Origin: VYFG01 sp965213885
Lineage (GTDB): Bacteria > Pseudomonadota > Gammaproteobacteria > Arenicellales > Poriferihabitantaceae
Assembly (NCBI GenBank): GCA_965213885.1
Contig: OZ243919.1
Coordinates: forward strand, 1,302,001-1,366,000
DNA: 64,000 nucleotides
Reading direction: 5' to 3'
The translations under genes and the position numbers were made by a program. A model generated the notes under the pieces. The model saw only the letters and a program-made list of their open reading frames with translations. It was not told the origin of the DNA and searched no databases. Below are positions 17,281-26,884 of the stretch, one piece after another (within the stretch, counting starts at the first letter, position 1; each line of letters starts with the position of its first letter).

Positions 17281-19215
17281 ATGTCAGAAGTCAAAACTTA
17301 CCCGGTTGCCGCGGATGTCTCCTCCCGCGCCCATGTGGACCAGGATCGTTACCTTGAAATGTACCAACGTTCCGTGGAAGACCCGGAAGGGTTCTGGGCT
17401 GAACAGGCCGAGAAACTCGTCACTTGGTTCAAACCCTGGGATCAGGTCATGGACGTTGACTTTCACAAGGCCCATATCAGGTGGTTTGAAGGCGGCAAGC
17501 TGAATGTCTGTTACAACTGTGTTGACCGGCATCTCGAGAGCCGCGGCGACCAGGTAGCGATCATCTGGGAAGGTGATGATACTGATACTGATAAATCAAT
17601 CACATACAATGAATTATTCGAGCAGGTTTGTAAATTTGGAAACGTCCTGAAAGGCCGTGGGGTCGAGAAAGGGGACCGGGTATCCATCTATATGCCCATG
17701 ATCCCCGAGGCCGCGGTGGCAATGCTGGCCTGTGCCCGCATCGGGGCCGTCCACTCCATCGTCTTCGGCGGATTCTCCCCGGACGCACTCAAGGACCGGA
17801 TTCTTGATTCCGACTGCCGGGTGGTCATTACTGCCGACGAAGGCCCCCGGGGCGGCAGGAACGTTCCCCTCAAGGCGAATGTGGAAAAAGCGCTTGAAAA
17901 CTGCCCGGACGTGCACACCGTGGTCACCGTGCAACGCACGGGCAATCCGGTTCCGGGAAACGACGAACGGGATGTCTGGTACGAAGAAGCCATGGCTTCG
18001 GCTTCCCCGGAATGTCCGCCGGAAGAAATGGACGCGGAGGATCCCCTGTTCATTCTCTACACCTCCGGTTCAACGGGCAAGCCAAAGGGGGTGCTGCATA
18101 CCACGGGAGGATACCAACTCTATGCCGCCATCACCCACAAGTACGTGTTTGACTACCATGACGGGGACGTCTACTGGTGTACGGCGGACGTTGGCTGGGT
18201 GACTGGCCATACATACATCATCTACGGCCCACTCGCCAATGGCGCCATCACCCTGATGTTCGAGGGAGTGCCCACCTACCCGGATGCGGGACGCTTCTGG
18301 CAGGTGGTTGACAAGCACAACGTCAACATTTTCTATACCGCACCCACGGCGATCCGTGCCCTGATGGGGCAGGGTAAGGAAATGGTAACCAGACATGGCC
18401 GCAAGAGCCTGCGCCTGCTCGGTTCCGTCGGGGAACCCATCAATCCGGAGGCTTGGGAATGGTATTTCCACGTGGTTGGCGATGGGCGGTGCCCCATCGT
18501 CGACACTTGGTGGCAGACGGAAACCGGCGGTATTTGCATCACGCCGCTGGCCGGGGCCATCGATCTGAAGCCCGGATCAGCCACCCGGCCGTTTTTCGGA
18601 ATCCAGCCTGCGCTTCTGGACGCAGATGCCAACGAACTGGAAGGCGCTGATTCCGGAAATCTGGTGATCAAGCAATCCTGGCCGGGACAGATGCGGACCG
18701 TCTACGGAGATCATCAGCGGTTCTACGACACCTATTTCTCCACCTACAAGGGTTTCTACACCACCGGTGACGGCGCCCGCAGGGACGAGGATGGCTATTA
18801 CTGGATCACCGGTCGCGTGGACGATGTTATCAACGTGTCCGGACACCGAATGGGTACAGCCGAGGTAGAGAGCGCACTGGTGCTACATGAAATGGTTTCC
18901 GAAGCGGCCGTGGTGGGCTATCCCCATGAGATCAAGGGGCAGGGAATTTACGCCTATGTGACGCTGATGGTCGGTGAGGCACCCTCTGACGACCTCAGGG
19001 CGGAACTCGTTGATCTTGTGCGGAAGGAAATCGGCCCGATCGCCAAGCCGGATGTCATCCAGTGGGCTCCGGGCCTGCCCAAGACACGGTCCGGCAAGAT
19101 CATGCGTCGCATCCTGCGGAAGATCGCCGAGAACGAGTTGGATGCCCTGGGAGACACGAGCACACTGGCTGACCCATCCGTGGTGGATGACCTGATTGCG
19201 AACCGGAGCGGCTGA
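17281..19215 (+). CDS. acs: Acetyl-CoA synthetase
   Basis: AMP-forming acetate:CoA ligase of 644 residues, cytosolic. The adenylation signature YTSGSTGKPKGVLHTTGGY (residues 260-278), the WWQTETGG motif and the C-terminal PKTRSGKIMRRILRK are present. The lysine in the last motif (SGKI) is the residue acetylated for control in this family. The length and the QLYAAITHKYVFD region after the P-loop are those of Acs. A GAGGAC sequence precedes the ATG. It lies 102 bp after glcF; together they suggest growth on two-carbon compounds. Confidence 0.95.
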   Translation: MSEVKTYPVAADVSSRAHVDQDRYLEMYQRSVEDPEGFWAEQAEKLVTWFKPWDQVMDVDFHKAHIRWFEGGKLNVCYNCVDRHLESRGDQVAIIWEGDDTDTDKSITYNELFEQVCKFGNVLKGRGVEKGDRVSIYMPMIPEAAVAMLACARIGAVHSIVFGGFSPDALKDRILDSDCRVVITADEGPRGGRNVPLKANVEKALENCPDVHTVVTVQRTGNPVPGNDERDVWYEEAMASASPECPPEEMDAEDPLFILYTSGSTGKPKGVLHTTGGYQLYAAITHKYVFDYHDGDVYWCTADVGWVTGHTYIIYGPLANGAITLMFEGVPTYPDAGRFWQVVDKHNVNIFYTAPTAIRALMGQGKEMVTRHGRKSLRLLGSVGEPINPEAWEWYFHVVGDGRCPIVDTWWQTETGGICITPLAGAIDLKPGSATRPFFGIQPALLDADANELEGADSGNLVIKQSWPGQMRTVYGDHQRFYDTYFSTYKGFYTTGDGARRDEDGYYWITGRVDDVINVSGHRMGTAEVESALVLHEMVSEAAVVGYPHEIKGQGIYAYVTLMVGEAPSDDLRAELVDLVRKEIGPIAKPDVIQWAPGLPKTRSGKIMRRILRKIAENELDALGDTSTLADPSVVDDLIANRSG

Positions 19216-19550
19216 ATGCCTCCTCCTGCGGGCCGTTGGGTGGTTCTCATGCAACTCCGGCCGTTTCGTCACATGGAATCTGTTCCCACCTCAGGCGGAA
19301 GGGATTTTGGTGCGTCCTGATCCGTGACTGATCTAACGACTGAGGCGATCATTCCGGTGCCGCAATCAGGCGGTATTCCGGGGCAAAGGAGGCCCATGGG
19401 CAAGTGACGATCGTTCCGGGTCTTCACTGAAACCATGGCGGTTTCCGTGAATTCGCGAATTCCGGCACCTCGGTATGCTTCGGTTCGCATGCAGCATCGC
19501 CGTGTCAAGCCGGAACCATCCCCTGGCTTGCAATATCCACAGCATCGCGA
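19216..19550. other. Convergent intergenic region, nothing recognised
   Basis: About 335 bp between the convergent acs and hydrolase genes. I see no conserved frame, RNA or convincing terminator with a T tract. Confidence 0.45.
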
Positions 19551-20324
19551 CTAACGCAGGAAAGCGGTCACCACCTCAACGAAACGGCGGGGCTGCTCAG
19601 CATGCAGCCAATGCCCGGCCCCGGTAATGGGTGTGACCCGAGCGTTGGTGTAGTAGCGGTCGATGGCCGCACGTCCGAAACCGGTCACGTAGCGGGAATT
19701 CCCACCGTAGACGAACAGGGCCCTGGTATCTGTCACTGCCTCATGCGTCCAACCCAGCAAGCCGGGGAGGTTGCGCCGGATCGCCGGCAGGTTGATGCGC
19801 CAGAGAAAATGTCCGTCCTTGCGGACCAGATTCTGCAGCAGGAACTGGCGGATACCCGGATCAGCTATATTCCGGGAAAGCTGTTGATCGGCGTCCGCCC
19901 GTCGGGACACCAAGTCCAGGTCGACAGATTCCATCGCAGCAATGTATTCATCGTGATCATGCACATAGGAAACCGGGGCGATATCCGCGATGACCAGCGC
20001 CTTCAATGGCGTCAGTCCCAATTGCGCCAGGGCCATTGCCGTCTTTCCTCCCATGCTGTGCCCCAGCAGAACGGGGAGTCTGATGCCTTCCCTGGCCAGC
20101 GTTTCAGCGACGTCCCCAGCCATGGATACATAGTCCATCGTTTCTGACCAGGAGGAATTGCCGTGATTGCGCAAATCGAGGCATGTAACGCAAAAGTGAC
20201 TCGACATTGTCCGCGCGATACTTCTCCAGTTGGTGCCGGACCCGAATAGGCCGTGCAGGATCACCAAGGGGGGATTGGCGGGATCTCCGTCTTTCAGACT
20301 ATATAGATGCAGGGGCGTAGACAT
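19551..20324 (-). CDS. Alpha/beta hydrolase, YbfF-like esterase
   Basis: Soluble alpha/beta hydrolase of 257 residues. HGLFGSGTNWRSIA (residues 24-37) gives the oxyanion hole, LDLRNHGNS follows near residue 54, GHSMGGKTAMALA holds the nucleophile serine near residue 93, and GAGHWLHAEQPRRF provides the catalytic His near the C-terminus. This pattern is that of E. coli YbfF-type esterases acting on short acyl esters. ATG at 20322-20324 fits the family N-terminus better than an upstream start. It is divergent from phoB. Confidence 0.87.
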   Translation of the reverse strand: MSTPLHLYSLKDGDPANPPLVILHGLFGSGTNWRSIARTMSSHFCVTCLDLRNHGNSSWSETMDYVSMAGDVAETLAREGIRLPVLLGHSMGGKTAMALAQLGLTPLKALVIADIAPVSYVHDHDEYIAAMESVDLDLVSRRADADQQLSRNIADPGIRQFLLQNLVRKDGHFLWRINLPAIRRNLPGLLGWTHEAVTDTRALFVYGGNSRYVTGFGRAAIDRYYTNARVTPITGAGHWLHAEQPRRFVEVVTAFLR

Positions 20325-20420
20325 GGGTATTGGAACCGGTTTCCTTCGGGTCAGAGTACAGCAATGCCCGGGCATGATGGAATTACCGCGCAGTGCGACC
20401 GGGCGTCACTTTATACTACC

Positions 20421-20438
20421 CTGTCATATTTGTGTAAC
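20421..20438 (+). promoter_or_regulatory. Pho box upstream of phoB
   Basis: Two TGTCAT/TGTAAC-type half-sites (20422 and 20433) are spaced 11 bp apart, as PhoB binding sites require, 24 bp before the phoB ATG. This implies autoregulation of phoBR. Confidence 0.72.
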
Positions 20439-20461
20439 AATGACCGGCTTCAATCTCGGAC

Positions 20462-21151
20462 ATGGGAAAAGATACCGTCCTGATCGTCGAAGACGACAGC
20501 GCCCTCAACGAAATGCTGCGCTTCGTTCTGGACCGGAACGGATTCCGGGTGATGCAGGCTGAAGATGCGCAAACTGCGGATCGCTGCATCTCCAACCGGA
20601 TACCTGACCTGGTTCTCCTTGACTGGATGTTGCCTGGTGCCAGCGGCATTGACTATGCGCGAAAACTCAAGTCCCACCCGCTCACCGCCGATATCCCCAT
20701 CATCATGGTGACAGCCCGGGGCGAGGAAGAGGACAAGATCAGGGGCTTGGATCACGGGGCCGATGATTATGTCACCAAGCCATTTTCCAACAATGAGCTG
20801 ATGGCGAGAATTCGTGCGGCGATCCGGAGGATCAAGCCGGAAAAATCCGGTGAAGCGGTCAGTTTCGACAACATCCGTATCGATCCGGACAGTTTCACCC
20901 TGGAGATCGGCGAGAAACTGGTGGAGATCGGGACCAAGGAATTCATGTTGCTGTATCTTTTCCTGCGCAAACCCGGCCGGGTATACAACCGGGTTCATCT
21001 GTTGGACCGGATCTGGGGCAGGGACAGCTACATCGATGAACGTACGGTGGACGTCTATATCCGCCGACTGCGTACCATCCTTGAGCAACATGGCCACTCC
21101 AGTCTGATCAGGACCGTTCGTGGAGTAGGGTACCGGGCAGCGGCGAATTGA
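20462..21151 (+). CDS. phoB: Phosphate regulon response regulator PhoB
   Basis: OmpR-type response regulator of 229 residues. The receiver domain has the acidic pair in VEDD (residues 9-12), phosphoacceptor Asp54 in LLDWMLPG and the conserved Lys in VTKPF. The C-terminal winged helix includes LLYLFLRKPGRVYNRVHLLD (residues 163-182) and ends VRGVGYR. The tight linkage to phoR and pst, plus a Pho box in front, identifies PhoB. It activates pst genes when phosphate is scarce. Confidence 0.95.
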   Translation: MGKDTVLIVEDDSALNEMLRFVLDRNGFRVMQAEDAQTADRCISNRIPDLVLLDWMLPGASGIDYARKLKSHPLTADIPIIMVTARGEEEDKIRGLDHGADDYVTKPFSNNELMARIRAAIRRIKPEKSGEAVSFDNIRIDPDSFTLEIGEKLVEIGTKEFMLLYLFLRKPGRVYNRVHLLDRIWGRDSYIDERTVDVYIRRLRTILEQHGHSSLIRTVRGVGYRAAAN

Positions 21152-21158
21152 GCTGCCG

Positions 21159-22382
21159 ATGAGCATGGACAATTCGGGCGTGGTCCTTTGGGTCGGACTG
21201 ATGACCGGAACGGCAGTGTGTGGCCTGATCTATCTTTTCTACCGGCTGGTCCACCGGGGATCTCTTCGGGCGAACACAGACGGACCACTCGATGACCAGG
21301 CAGTTGAGCCGGTTTCCGTGGAGCCCGGAGACGCGGATGTCAAGAACCTTCAGAGCAGCATGTCAGCCTCTCCGGATGCCGTCATGCTGACTGGAGGGCA
21401 ATGGCAACTCCGGTGGGCGAACGATACGGCCTGCCAGTGGTTCGGTCTTGATCTGACCCATGATATGGGACAGCCGGTCTGGCAGGTCATGACCATCCCC
21501 GGATTCGACCAATACCTTTCACGGCAGGGCTTTGGTGATTCCTTCGAGTGTTTCGCGCCTGCCGACGGCACCGTCCGGCTGGGGATTCGGGTGGTCCCCT
21601 ATCGAAGTGGCCAGTACCTGCTGCAGGGAAGGGATATCACCAAGATTCATCAGCTTGAGCAGATCCGGCGGGATTTCGTGGCAAACGCATCCCATGAACT
21701 GCGAACCCCGCTCAGCATCCTCTATGGCTACCTGGAAATGATGCGGGACGAGCCTGACGATAGCATCAGTCCGCAATGGAGATCCGCGGTACACCAGATG
21801 TTCGAGCAGACGTCCCGGATCAAGCAGATCATCGACGACATGATGCTGCTTTCACGACTGGAGGAGGTGGACGAGGAGCTGGAACAGCAGTTCACACCCA
21901 TGGCCCCGGTCATGCACAGTGCCTGCCAGGACGCCGAAGCGCTGACCTCCCAGAAACATCAGAACGTGCTCTGCGAAATCGATGAAAATTATTCATTGTA
22001 CTGCAATTTCAATGAGATACAGAGTATGGTTACCAATCTCATCACCAATGCGGTTTCCTATACCCCCGAGGGTGGCAGGATCATCATCAAATGGAAAGTG
22101 GATCTGCTTGGCGGGTCACTCAGTGTCGAAGACACTGGAATCGGCATCGAGGAGGAAAACATACCCCGCCTGACAGAGCGATTCTATCGTACCGACTCGG
22201 CGCGCTCCCGGGCGGCCGGGGGCACCGGCCTGGGGCTGGCCATCGTCAACCATATCGTCAGTCGGCACCATGCCAGGCTGCTGATCAGCAGCACAGTGGG
22301 CAAGGGCAGTGTATTTACGGTCCAGTTTCCCAGGGAATCGATCCGTGCGGACCATGAACAGGTGAAATTGTTGCTCAACTGA
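21159..22382 (+). CDS. phoR: Phosphate regulon sensor kinase PhoR
   Basis: Membrane-bound histidine kinase of 407 residues. A single N-terminal hydrophobic segment (about residues 8-30) is followed by a PAS-like region (65-160), the dimerisation/phosphoacceptor helix NASHELRTPLS with His179, and the ATPase domain with the N box NLITNAVSYTP, DTGIGI and GGTGLGLAIVNH motifs. The lack of a large periplasmic domain is usual for PhoR, which senses phosphate through Pst and PhoU. It begins 7 bp after phoB. Confidence 0.94.
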   Translation: MSMDNSGVVLWVGLMTGTAVCGLIYLFYRLVHRGSLRANTDGPLDDQAVEPVSVEPGDADVKNLQSSMSASPDAVMLTGGQWQLRWANDTACQWFGLDLTHDMGQPVWQVMTIPGFDQYLSRQGFGDSFECFAPADGTVRLGIRVVPYRSGQYLLQGRDITKIHQLEQIRRDFVANASHELRTPLSILYGYLEMMRDEPDDSISPQWRSAVHQMFEQTSRIKQIIDDMMLLSRLEEVDEELEQQFTPMAPVMHSACQDAEALTSQKHQNVLCEIDENYSLYCNFNEIQSMVTNLITNAVSYTPEGGRIIIKWKVDLLGGSLSVEDTGIGIEEENIPRLTERFYRTDSARSRAAGGTGLGLAIVNHIVSRHHARLLISSTVGKGSVFTVQFPRESIRADHEQVKLLLN

Positions 22383-22405
22383 TTCGGGGGACGGAGCGAA
22401 GGCCC

Positions 22406-22424
22406 TTTGTCACCTGCCTGTAAC
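22406..22424 (+). promoter_or_regulatory. Pho box upstream of pstS
   Basis: TTTGTCACCTGCCTGTAAC holds two half-sites (TGTCAC at 22408, TGTAAC at 22419) with 11-bp spacing, 65 bp before the pstS ATG. It is the expected PhoB site for the pst operon. Confidence 0.72.
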
Positions 22425-22489
22425 AATCGATTCTTATACTCCTTCGTCACTTATCCTGATTACCTATGCTTCCCGAAGGAGACAAACCC

Positions 22490-23527
22490 ATGCGAACAAG
22501 CGCCATTTCCCTTGTGGCACTCGGCCTGATCACGGCCACCACTTATGCCCAAGCGCGGGACAACATCATGATTGTTGGCTCGTCCACCGTATATCCGTTT
22601 GCAACTGTAGTTGCCGAAAACTTCGGCAAGACCAGCGAATTCAAGACTCCGATCATCGAGTCCACCGGCTCCGGCGGCGGCATGAAGCTGTTCTGTGCCG
22701 GCATCGGCAAAGCACACCCGGATATCACGAACTCTTCCCGCCGGATCAAGAAATCCGAATTCGACAGATGCCAGGAAAATGGCGTCAAGGACATCATCGA
22801 AGTCAAAGTTGGCTATGACGGTATCGTATTGGGAAGTTCCAAGGAGGCTCAGCCAATGAACCTCACCCGTCGCGACATCTTCCTGGCCCTGGCCAAGAAT
22901 GTTCCGAACCCGGACGATAGCGAGAGCCTGGTACCTAATCCCCACCAGACCTGGACGGACGTCAATGCCGACTTGCCCGCAATCAAGATCGAGGTCCTCG
23001 GCCCTCCGCCAACCTCCGGTACCCGTGATGCATTCGCCGAACTGGCCCTGGAAGGCGGCTGCAAGGCCTTTGACTGGATCAAGGCCATGAAGAAGTCGGA
23101 CAAGAACGCTTACAAGGCTGCGTGCCACACGGTTCGTGAGGATGGTGCCTATATTGAAGCGGGTGAAAATGACAACCTGATCATTCAGAAGCTGCAGGAA
23201 AACCCCGATGCCCTGGGCGTTTTCGGGTTCAGTTTCCTGGACCAGAATGCTGACGTGATCCAGGGTGCTGTCGTTGACGGTGTTGCGCCGGAATTCGAAT
23301 TGATCGCCGACGGTTCCTACCCGGTATCCCGTCCCCTGTATTTCTACGCCAAGACCGCTCATATCGGCGTGATTCCCGGCATTCAGGAATTCATGGATGC
23401 GTTCACCGTGAATGCCGCGTTCGGTGACGAAGGCTACCTGACCGACAAGGGGCTGATTCCCATGCCGGCCGAAGAGCGCCAGCAGTTCCAGGCCGCTGTC
23501 AGGAACAGGACCTCGCTGTCCATGTAG
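22490..23527 (+). CDS. pstS: Phosphate ABC transporter periplasmic binding protein PstS
   Basis: Exported phosphate-binding protein of 345 residues. The ATG at 22490 is preceded by GAAGGAG and opens a signal peptide ending near TYAQA (residue 22). The mature start IMIVGSSTVYPFA and the phosphate-binding ESTGSGGGMKLFC and SGTRDAF-like (PPTSGTRDAFAEL) segments are family signatures. It contains several cysteines, which in the periplasm would rely on DsbA/DsbB; dsbB is encoded after phoU. A Pho box is upstream and a terminator-like hairpin downstream, so it is likely to be made in excess of PstCAB. Confidence 0.94.
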   Translation: MRTSAISLVALGLITATTYAQARDNIMIVGSSTVYPFATVVAENFGKTSEFKTPIIESTGSGGGMKLFCAGIGKAHPDITNSSRRIKKSEFDRCQENGVKDIIEVKVGYDGIVLGSSKEAQPMNLTRRDIFLALAKNVPNPDDSESLVPNPHQTWTDVNADLPAIKIEVLGPPPTSGTRDAFAELALEGGCKAFDWIKAMKKSDKNAYKAACHTVREDGAYIEAGENDNLIIQKLQENPDALGVFGFSFLDQNADVIQGAVVDGVAPEFELIADGSYPVSRPLYFYAKTAHIGVIPGIQEFMDAFTVNAAFGDEGYLTDKGLIPMPAEERQQFQAAVRNRTSLSM

Positions 23528-23562
23528 CCGCAGGGCCGCTAGATACGCCCTGAAACACAGTA

Positions 23563-23596
23563 GGGGCTGACCGGATTCGCTCCGGCAGCCCCTTTT
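23563..23596 (+). terminator. Rho-independent type hairpin after pstS
   Basis: GGGGCTGACCGGA pairs with TCCGGCAGCCCC (one bulged A), followed directly by TTTT. It probably terminates part of the pstS transcription before pstCAB. Confidence 0.75.
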
Positions 23597-23677
23597 CATT
23601 GCCCCTCAACGGCAGTTACCATGCCCAACCGGATTCCCCATGAATCGATTCGGAACTAGCGTGACCACTCTCTGTCC

Positions 23678-24682
23678 ATGAATATCCTGACCTTGTTGTT
23701 CGTGTTCTTCATACTGGGACCGGTGTTCCTGATCCTGGCACTGAATTTCGCCCGTAACAACAGGGCCCTTCGAAGACGTGTGGAGAGCCTGATCAAGTCG
23801 TTTCTGGTACTCTGCTCCTGCATCGCGATATTCACCACCGTCGGCATCGTGCTTTCGGTGCTGTTTGAATCCATTCGGTTCTTCCAGGTAGTGCCGATCA
23901 CAGAGTTTCTTTTCGGACTCGAATGGTCGCCTCAAACCGCAATCCGGGAAGACCAGGTTGGATCCTCCGGCGCATTCGGCGCGGTGCCATTGTTTGCGGG
24001 GACCTTCCTGATCACCGTGATCGCCATGATCATCGCGATACCGCTGGGACTGATGTCGGCGATCTATCTTTCCGAGTATGCCGGACCGGCCGTACGCACG
24101 TTTGCCAAGCCGTTGCTGGAGATCCTTGCCGGTATTCCCACCGTGGTATACGGATTCTTTGCTGCCCTGACAGTAGCACCAATGATCCGGCGCACCGCGG
24201 AATCCATCGGATTCGGCGTTTCCAGCGAAAGCGCGCTGGCGGCCGGCGTGGTCATGGGGATCATGATCCTGCCATTTGTATCATCATTGTCTGATGATGT
24301 GATCAGCGCGGTTCCACAGTCCATGCGGGACGGTTCCTACGGGCTTGGAGCCACCCAGTCGGAAACCATTCGCCGGGTGATCCTTCCCGCGGCATTGCCG
24401 GGCATCGTGGGCAGTATCCTGCTTGCGGTTTCCCGGGCCATCGGTGAGACGATGATTGTGGTTATGGCTGCAGGGTTGGCGGCCAATCTGACGGCCAATC
24501 CGTTTGAATCGGTCACTACAGTGACCGTCCAGATTGTCACCTTGCTGATCGGCGACCAGGAATTCGACAGTCCAAAGACGCTCGCGGCTTTCGCCCTTGG
24601 CCTTGTCCTGTTCGTGATCACTCTGGTCCTGAACATCGTCGCTCTCCACGTGGTGCGCAGGTACAAGGAGCAATACGAATGA
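23678..24682 (+). CDS. pstC: Phosphate ABC transporter permease PstC
   Basis: Inner-membrane permease of 334 residues with about seven or eight hydrophobic segments. The FAGTFLITVIAMIIAIPLG region and the EAA-type cytoplasmic loop (GLGATQSETIRRVILPAALPG, around residues 223-243) are those of phosphate permeases. It works with PstA, PstB and PstS. It overlaps pstA by four bases (ATGA at 24679). The spacing from pstS is 150 bp and contains the hairpin. Confidence 0.92.
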   Translation: MNILTLLFVFFILGPVFLILALNFARNNRALRRRVESLIKSFLVLCSCIAIFTTVGIVLSVLFESIRFFQVVPITEFLFGLEWSPQTAIREDQVGSSGAFGAVPLFAGTFLITVIAMIIAIPLGLMSAIYLSEYAGPAVRTFAKPLLEILAGIPTVVYGFFAALTVAPMIRRTAESIGFGVSSESALAAGVVMGIMILPFVSSLSDDVISAVPQSMRDGSYGLGATQSETIRRVILPAALPGIVGSILLAVSRAIGETMIVVMAAGLAANLTANPFESVTTVTVQIVTLLIGDQEFDSPKTLAAFALGLVLFVITLVLNIVALHVVRRYKEQYE

Positions 24683-25950
24683 GCACGCAGCGTCAGCTGG
24701 TCGAGTCCACCCTGGCGAGACGCTACGCCAGGGAGTTCAGGTTCCGTTGGTATGGCCGTATTTCCATTCTGGTTGGCATACTGTTCCTGGGTTTTCTTCT
24801 CATCACGACCTTCATGAATGGCTACAAGGTTCTGTTGCAGACCTACATCCAGTTGGACGTGGACCTGACCCTGGAACAATTCGGGGGTGAGATCACCGAA
24901 GAGACGATTGCTGGCGCCGACTACAACGGCATCATCAAATCAAGTCTGCGGGCCGCCTTTCCCGACGTCAGCGGACGCAAGAACAGGAAAGCACTGTACG
25001 GTCTGATCAGTAATGGTGCCCGGTACGAACTGCGTGAAATGCTGATCGAAGATCCCTCGATAGCGGGAGGCGTCACCCCAATCTGGCTACTGGCCGACGA
25101 TGAAGTCGACGTCTTCATGAAAGGACGTATCGACCGCACCCTGCCGGAAGCCAATCGGCGTCTGAAGGACAATGCCCTGGGCTGGATCGATCAGCTTCTG
25201 GAACAGGATCGAGTTGATCAACGCTTCAATGTCCCGTTTTTTACCAGAGGGGATTCGCGAGAACCGGAACAGGCCGGTATTTTCGGTGCAATCATGGGAT
25301 CATTCTTCACGATCATGGTCTGCATGCTGCTGGCATTCCCCATCGGTGTGGCCGCTGCCTTGTACCTGCAGGAATTTGCACCCAAGAATCGGATTACCGA
25401 TCTGATCGAGGTCAACATCAACAACCTGGCAGCGGTTCCGTCAATCATTTTCGGCCTTCTGGGCCTGGCGATCTTTCTCAACGTGTTCGGGCTGCCCCGG
25501 TCGGTGCCGCTGGTGGGCGGCATGGTACTGTCCCTGATGACTCTGCCCACGATCATCATTTCGAGCCGAGCGGCCCTTGCTGCGGTTCCGCCCAGCATCC
25601 GGGAAGCGGCACTGGGCGTTGGCGCATCACCGATCCAGACCGTCCTCCACCACGTTCTCCCTCTCGCCATGCCCGGCATGCTGACAGGCGCGATTATCGG
25701 TCTGGCCCAGGCATTGGGAGAGACTGCTCCGCTTCTGGTCATCGGTATGGTGGCGTTTATTGTCGACGTCCCGGGAGGCCCCATGGAACCGGGTACGGTC
25801 CTGCCTGTCCAGATCTACCTGTGGTCAGACAGCCCCGAACGGGCGTTCGTGGAACGCACGTCTGCGGCGATCCTGGTGCTACTGATGTTCCTGGTGGCTC
25901 TCAACAGCTTCATCGTCCTGCTGCGCCGGAGACTGGAACGACGCTGGTAA
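24679..25950 (+). CDS. pstA: Phosphate ABC transporter permease PstA with N-terminal extension
   Basis: Permease of 423 residues. A first hydrophobic segment (about 28-48) is followed by a roughly 150-residue extracytoplasmic region (DUF3333-like) before the usual permease domain from about residue 200. The EAA loop ALGVGASPIQTVLHHVLPLA and the FGLLGLAIF segment mark the PstA fold. The extended form is common in proteobacteria and longer than E. coli PstA. Translational coupling to pstC is suggested by the ATGA overlap. Confidence 0.92.
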   Translation: MSTQRQLVESTLARRYAREFRFRWYGRISILVGILFLGFLLITTFMNGYKVLLQTYIQLDVDLTLEQFGGEITEETIAGADYNGIIKSSLRAAFPDVSGRKNRKALYGLISNGARYELREMLIEDPSIAGGVTPIWLLADDEVDVFMKGRIDRTLPEANRRLKDNALGWIDQLLEQDRVDQRFNVPFFTRGDSREPEQAGIFGAIMGSFFTIMVCMLLAFPIGVAAALYLQEFAPKNRITDLIEVNINNLAAVPSIIFGLLGLAIFLNVFGLPRSVPLVGGMVLSLMTLPTIIISSRAALAAVPPSIREAALGVGASPIQTVLHHVLPLAMPGMLTGAIIGLAQALGETAPLLVIGMVAFIVDVPGGPMEPGTVLPVQIYLWSDSPERAFVERTSAAILVLLMFLVALNSFIVLLRRRLERRW

Positions 25951-26000
25951 ACCCATGCAAACCAAGGGTAAGCCCCAAACCCATTCCACACACTGATCCG

Positions 26001-26852
26001 ATGAACGAGCAGATAACAAGTGATACGCCCAATCTCCTGGAAAGTGAGGTCGTTGACAATCCGGATTTCGTCACCGTGGGCGACATTACTGTGGCAAACC
26101 CCACCATGACCTGCAGGGGTGTCGATGTGTATTACGCCGACAAGCAGGCTATTTTCAACGTTTCGGTGGATATAGGCCGCAACGAGGTGATCGCCATGAT
26201 CGGCCCATCCGGCTGCGGCAAATCCACATTGCTTCGCTGCCTCAACCGGATGAATGACACCATTGATCTTTGCCGTGTATCCGGTGAAATTACACTGGAC
26301 GGTGAAGACATCTATGCACGATCGATGGATGTTGTGCTCCTGCGTGCCCGGGTTGGCATGGTCTTCCAGAAGCCCAATCCGTTTCCCAAATCCATTTATG
26401 ATAATGTTGCGTATGGCGTCAAGCTGCACGGACTTGCCGGGAACAAGTCCGAACTGGACGACATCGTGGAACAAAGCCTGGAAAAAGCGGGCCTCTGGAA
26501 CGAGGTCAATGACCGGCTGGACAAACCCGGAACCGGGTTGTCGGGTGGGCAGCAGCAGCGCTTGTGCATCGCCAGGGCCATCGCGATCAGCCCGGAACTC
26601 ATCCTGATGGACGAACCCTGTTCAGCCCTGGACCCTATTGCCACCGCCAAGATCGAGGATCTGATCGATGAGTTGAGGCAGCAGTATTCGATCGCCATCG
26701 TCACACATTCGATGCAACAGGCCGCGAGAGTTTCGCAGCGGACAGCCTATTTTCACCTGGGGAAACTGGTGGAGGTGGGACCGACAAATGACATATTCAC
26801 CAAGCCCATCCACGGTTTGACCGAAGGATACATTACTGGCCGTTTCGGCTGA
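26001..26852 (+). CDS. pstB: Phosphate ABC transporter ATPase PstB
   Basis: ABC ATPase of 283 residues. Walker A GPSGCGKST is at residues 68-76, the signature is LSGGQQQRLCIARA, and Walker B LILMDEPCSALDPIATAKIE is diagnostic of PstB. An N-terminal extension of about 35 residues precedes the domain. ATG at 26001 is chosen, 50 bp after pstA, because earlier starts lie inside pstA and lack family similarity. Confidence 0.94.
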   Translation: MNEQITSDTPNLLESEVVDNPDFVTVGDITVANPTMTCRGVDVYYADKQAIFNVSVDIGRNEVIAMIGPSGCGKSTLLRCLNRMNDTIDLCRVSGEITLDGEDIYARSMDVVLLRARVGMVFQKPNPFPKSIYDNVAYGVKLHGLAGNKSELDDIVEQSLEKAGLWNEVNDRLDKPGTGLSGGQQQRLCIARAIAISPELILMDEPCSALDPIATAKIEDLIDELRQQYSIAIVTHSMQQAARVSQRTAYFHLGKLVEVGPTNDIFTKPIHGLTEGYITGRFG

Positions 26853-26884
26853 TACCAATCACCATCATTTCGGAATTTCCACCA

